From contig CACVAR010000134.1 of the NCBI GenBank assembly GCA_902727905.1, positions 1 through 6,834 of the forward strand: 6,834 nucleotides of DNA, read 5' to 3'. This document shows positions 5,784 through 6,834 of the stretch, piece by piece. Positions within the stretch are counted from its first letter, which is position 1; every line of letters begins with the position of its first letter. The notes below the pieces were generated by a model. The model was not told the origin of the DNA. It did no database searches and was given only the letters and a program-made list of their open reading frames with translations. The position numbers were made by a program, and so were the translations under genes. The stretch is from an uncultured Sulfurovum sp. (GTDB lineage Bacteria; Campylobacterota; Campylobacteria; Campylobacterales; Sulfurovaceae).

Positions 5784-6638
5784 TTATTTAGTTATAAAGT
5801 AAGAACCAAGTACAATGGGAACAACCCCAAGTACTTGAATCCATGTTGCTATCTCTCCTAAAACAAAATAAGCTATAAGCAACGTAAATACAGGCATAAA
5901 AGAAATCCATGCAAAAAGCTTGGTAATAGAGATAATGTTTAAAGCCTCTACAAATAACAGTTTAGAAAATACAAAAATCAAAACTCCATTTAGAAAAATA
6001 TAGAAAGAGACATCCATAATATTCTGGACTGTTGGGATACGCTCCATATAAAATGCAAAGGCTAAAACAAAAGGTAAAGCAATGATGTTTCTAAACGCTA
6101 AAATGGTTTTGGCTGAGACAAATACTCTAGCTCTTTGTTGATGTTTTGAGACCAAAGGAGCAATCATTGCTGCTAAAAAAATGAGTGCATCTCCCTTATT
6201 TAATGAAAATTCATTAGGAAATAAAATAATAATAGCCCCTACTCCCATAAGTAAAGCACCAAAAGAGTGTAAAGTTGTCATTTTATCAGAACCAAAAACA
6301 TTAAAATATAAGTAAGAGAAGAAAAGTTGTAAGGAAATAATAACAGACATGTTTCCAGCTGTGGTGTACTGTAAACCTAATAACATTAAAATAAATAACA
6401 TCGTAATATAAAAAGTTAACCATAACATATCAGACCAAGCTTCTTTAACCATAAACTCTGACCATGAATTCTGATAAAAAATAATAGCAACAAATACTAC
6501 ATTTGCGACAGTAATAGACAATGCGTAGGTAAATAGTGGTTCAATACTCACTAAAATAAAAATACTAATAATGGGGAATAAACTCTCAAGAAGTGCAATA
6601 AGAATGGCGTAAACTTCACCCTGATACTTTTTTGTCAT
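5784..6638 (-). CDS. EamA/DMT-superfamily membrane permease
   Basis: A 284-residue, very hydrophobic protein with about ten predicted membrane helices (roughly 7-29, 35-54, 70-90, 94-114, 123-141, 149-165, 176-196, 209-230, 240-261, 265-281). This is the usual size and count for the two-repeat EamA (drug/metabolite transporter) family. Each repeat ends with the family pattern of a helix, a short loop with Gly, and a Gly-rich helix. In repeat 2 it is FTLLIAYFVLGEIATWIQVLG (in 251-271); in repeat 1 it is LFFSYLYFNVFGSDKM (105-120) followed by FGALLMGVGAIIIL. It would sit in the inner membrane and move a small metabolite, but the substrate cannot be read from sequence and no neighbour hints at it. 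There is no evident Shine-Dalgarno before ATG 6638 (the upstream bases are ACTTCCCC), so initiation may rely on an unstructured leader. No other in-frame upstream start is available. Confidence 0.85.
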   Translation of the reverse strand: MTKKYQGEVYAILIALLESLFPIISIFILVSIEPLFTYALSITVANVVFVAIIFYQNSWSEFMVKEAWSDMLWLTFYITMLFILMLLGLQYTTAGNMSVIISLQLFFSYLYFNVFGSDKMTTLHSFGALLMGVGAIIILFPNEFSLNKGDALIFLAAMIAPLVSKHQQRARVFVSAKTILAFRNIIALPFVLAFAFYMERIPTVQNIMDVSFYIFLNGVLIFVFSKLLFVEALNIISITKLFAWISFMPVFTLLIAYFVLGEIATWIQVLGVVPIVLGSYFITK

Positions 6639-6676
6639 GGGGAAGTATACAATAAAAAATGATATTAAATATAAGT

Positions 6677-6682
6677 ATTATA
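6677..6682 (-). promoter_or_regulatory. Predicted -10 box of the permease gene
   Basis: A perfect TATAAT on the minus strand, 39 bases before the permease ATG, without a clear -35. The same bases read on the plus strand give TATTAT at 6676-6681 (5 of 6 matches). The AT-palindromic core could therefore serve promoters in both directions: one for the permease and one for the gene at the right edge. Confidence 0.4.
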
Positions 6683-6687
6683 AGGGT

Positions 6688-6810
6688 GCTTTTACTCTCT
6701 CCTTATAAGGTCTGGGGTGAAAATATATTAAAGTAAAAGCTATGAAAGTTTAATGGTAAAAATAGGAAGGAAAAACCATCTCTTTCATGTTTGTAGTATA
6801 GGGAGTAAAA
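6688..6810 (+). promoter_or_regulatory. Possible structured leader with ribosome-binding-site sequestering stem
   Basis: If the plus-strand -10 at 6676-6681 is used, transcription would begin near 6688. CTTTTACTCTCT (6689-6700) can pair over 12 bp, with one G-U, to AGGGAGTAAAAG (6800-6811), which holds the ribosome binding site AGGGAG and the first base of the GTG start. The same 5' segment (6688-6696) can instead pair perfectly over 9 bp with AGTAAAAGC (6732-6740), which would free the start site. Between them ATGAAAG (6742-6748) pairs with CTTTCAT (6782-6788), and an inner ATGGT (6753-6757) pairs with ACCAT (6775-6779). I do not recognise a known riboswitch consensus. The pairings are seen; the switch function is inferred. 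Confidence 0.35.
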
Positions 6811-6834
6811 GTGTCTGAATTGTGTAGGTTTATC
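6811..6834 (+). CDS. Possible 5' end of a gene running off the right edge
   Basis: A GTG at 6811, with AGGGAG (6800-6805) 5 bases upstream, opens a frame of eight codons (MSELCRFI) to the window end. An in-frame TAG at 6799-6801 excludes a longer start. The arrangement GGAGTAAAAGTG differs by one base from the initiation region of the methyltransferase gene. Eight codons are too few to identify a product or to prove coding, so the call rests on the ribosome binding site and the upstream leader. Confidence 0.35.

Noticed and set aside
6678..6710. TTATAAGG/CCTTATAA inverted repeat (6678-6685, 6701-6708) as a terminator or an insertion-element end
   Set aside because: It is AT-rich with a 15-base loop and no T-tract, and it overlaps the predicted divergent promoter. 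No matching terminal repeat or target duplication was found.
6686..6810. TPP or another known riboswitch class in the right-edge leader, suggested by TCTGGGGTG and TATAGGGAG
   Set aside because: The CTGAGA core and other invariant TPP elements are missing, and no other class consensus that I know fits.
1..6834. CRISPR array, tRNA or rRNA genes
   Set aside because: No regularly spaced direct repeats with spacers, cloverleaf-forming segment or conserved rRNA stretch was seen on either strand.

Overview
The window is AT-rich bacterial DNA with short intergenic gaps and Shine-Dalgarno sequences of the GGAG/AGGA type. Several promoters have a recognisable -10 box but a weak or absent -35. Together with the general look of the YgiQ, Rpn-like and EamA-type proteins, this suggests a member of the Campylobacterota (Sulfurimonas/Sulfurovum/Arcobacter-like). 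That is an inference from style, not a database match.

Layout, left to right. (1) 1-1015, minus: the 5' part of a NACHT-type STAND NTPase that runs off the left edge. (2) 1016-1142: a short divergent promoter region. (3) 1143-1934, plus: an Rpn-type PD-(D/E)XK nuclease, with a strong internal ribosome binding site that could produce a separate 65-residue C-terminal protein. (4) 1998-3869, plus: a complete YgiQ-family radical SAM protein. (5) 3873-5703, minus: a compact type II restriction-modification operon. The EcoRII-C/SsoII-like endonuclease comes first and overlaps a Dcm-like C5-cytosine methyltransferase by 8 bases. (6) 5784-6638, minus: a ten-helix EamA/DMT-type permease. (7) 6639-6834: a divergent regulatory region that appears to hold a structured leader and the first codons of a plus-strand gene running off the right edge. 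No stretch of 300 bases or more lacks a gene.

Three of the genes belong to families linked to defence against phage or foreign DNA: the NACHT NTPase, the Rpn nuclease and the restriction-modification pair. They bracket the housekeeping-like ygiQ gene, so the window looks like a small defence island in or next to ordinary chromosome. ygiQ and the permease have no visible mechanistic tie to the defence genes.

The observations most worth a second look are three. The Rpn gene may encode its own inhibitor from an internal start whose initiation region is identical over 12 bases to that of the methyltransferase gene. The NACHT and Rpn genes lie back to back with abutting -35 elements. At the right edge, a 12-bp long-range stem would mask a ribosome binding site and has a competing alternative partner.
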